A stretch of DNA of 64,000 bases from Drosophila miranda (lineage: Eukaryota; Arthropoda; Insecta; Diptera; Drosophilidae): NCBI RefSeq assembly GCF_003369915.1, contig NC_046676.1:15606001-15670000 (forward strand), written 5' to 3'. Shown piece after piece: positions 62,916 to 64,000 of the stretch; position 1 is the stretch's first letter; each line of letters begins with the position of its first letter. Position numbers and translations under genes: made by a program. The notes under the pieces were generated by a model that saw only the letters and a program-made list of their open reading frames with translations, was not told the DNA's origin and searched no databases.

Positions 62916-64000
62916 TCATTTGTGTTTGCTAATCTCTTGCACCTTCAAGTATATGCCATTCGCCGGGCATAGCAGTATGTTCGATTTGACAAACTCAATT
63001 TTGGACTCCGTGCGTGGACAAACACTGAAGTGGAACCGTCTGAGTAGATTGACCAGGGCAATGCTGGTCTGCATCTTGCCGAAGCGCATTCCGATGCAGT
63101 TTCGCGGTCCATCGCCGAAGGGAAGCCAGGCAGCGGTGGGTCGCTGGGCCAGCTGATCTCCCATGAATCGCTCGGGGATGAATTTGTGTGGCTCTGGGTA
63201 TATGGCAGGATCGTGGTGAATGCCGTACACAGGTATTAGAAGCATCTGACCGGGCTCTATGTAGAAGTGCCGGTTGCCCTTGGCGGCATACAAGTTTTTG
63301 GATATGCGCGTGAGGTGCGGCAATGGGGGATACTTTCGCAGGGTCTCTGCAAGAATGGTATCATTATCGAAATTGCACGGTTGTCAGCTGTCAGCTGTTC
63401 ACTACATTACCTGCTATAACCAGCTCCATGTAGCGCAGCTCTTGCATGGAGTCGTATGTGAATTGTCCCTGATGCAGCTGCAGGGCAGCGTCGATTTCCT
63501 GCCTTAACTTGTCCTGGAGCTGCGGCTGGCGTGCCAGTTCATAGAGTGCGAATCCCAGGGTCGAGGCCGAAGTGTCGAAGCCGGCCGCAAAGAAGATGAA
63601 TGCCTGAGCAGCCATCTCCTCCAGAGTGAGCTCGCCGCGATGCTTCATTTCGATGAGGAGATTCATGAAATCGTTCCTGACAATTCCCTGTTCCTCCCTC
63701 AGCTTCACGGTCTCCTTCACAATGCCCAGGTAAAAGTCAGTGATGTCCTGATGGATCTGGCACATTCGCAGCCGGCGGGCCAGGTCAGGGAAGCTCTCGA
63801 TGAAGCCATCGATCAGCTGGTTGTGGCGCCGTTCGGTGAACGCCCGTCGACCCATCACGGCAAACTGGGCTGCGGGGTTCCGCAATCCATTGCACTCCAG
63901 GCCGAATACACAGCGGCCAATCACGTCGGAGGTGTATCTGCCCATGAGGTCACTGATCTCCAGGATGCCGCAGATGGCATTTACTGCCAGCTCGCCGCAG
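62916..64000 (-). CDS. Cytochrome P450, CYP6A subfamily, 5' part beyond the window
   Basis: Exon 2 is 63346-62916; exon 1 runs from 63411 to the window edge at 64000, in frame ([20 protein letters not shown]). About 339 C-terminal residues are visible. Landmarks: I-helix [12 protein letters not shown]-helix ETLRKYPPL, Glu codon split by a 64-bp intron with donor [16 protein letters not shown]; heme loop [10 protein letters not shown]; end SKHK. The anchor and C-helix are outside the window. Divergent from copies A and B. Confidence 0.9.

Overview
The window is animal nuclear DNA, almost certainly Drosophila and most likely the obscura group (a D. pseudoobscura-like species). Genes have short, phased GT-AG introns. 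The order aPKC, Faim, Lap1, ADPS, Kank, Cyp317a1, Cyp6a cluster is the order I recall for cytological region 51D of D. melanogaster chromosome 2R. Degenerate DINE-1/mini-me type repeats, marked by TATACCC/GGGTATA ends and GTCY runs, are the kind common in obscura-group intergenic DNA. Gene identities were made by reading conserved motifs, without a database search.

Layout. 1-6.2 kb: the 3' part of aPKC on the + strand (pseudosubstrate, C1 domain, kinase), with two alternative exons for the AGC C-tail and an in-frame C-terminal extension reachable by stop-codon readthrough or exon skipping. 6.2-7.4 kb: a repeat relic enclosing a LINE reverse-transcriptase fragment. 7.5-8.5 kb: Faim (-). 12.1-14.9 kb: Lap1 (-), an LRR-plus-PDZ LAP protein. 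16.8-17.0 kb: an unrecognised 54-residue lysine-rich ORF (-). 17.8-20.2 kb: ADPS (+), the peroxisomal ether-lipid enzyme. 20.2-31.6 kb: an 11-kb stretch without a recognisable gene. 31.6-46.5 kb: Kank (+), eleven coding exons, plus a second candidate first exon that would drop the KN motif. 46.7-64.0 kb: seven cytochrome P450 genes, comprising intronless Cyp317a1 (-), two CYP6A genes on +, then four CYP6A genes on -, the last cut by the window edge.

There are no operons. aPKC, Lap1 and Kank all belong to families working at cell cortex, polarity or adhesion sites, but their adjacency need not be functional. The P450 block is a typical birth-and-death detoxification cluster. All six CYP6A genes share one phase-1 intron that splits the Glu codon of the ExxR motif. 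Two neighbouring copies, 2825 bp apart, are nearly identical, have an identical intron, and carry their differences in short clusters.
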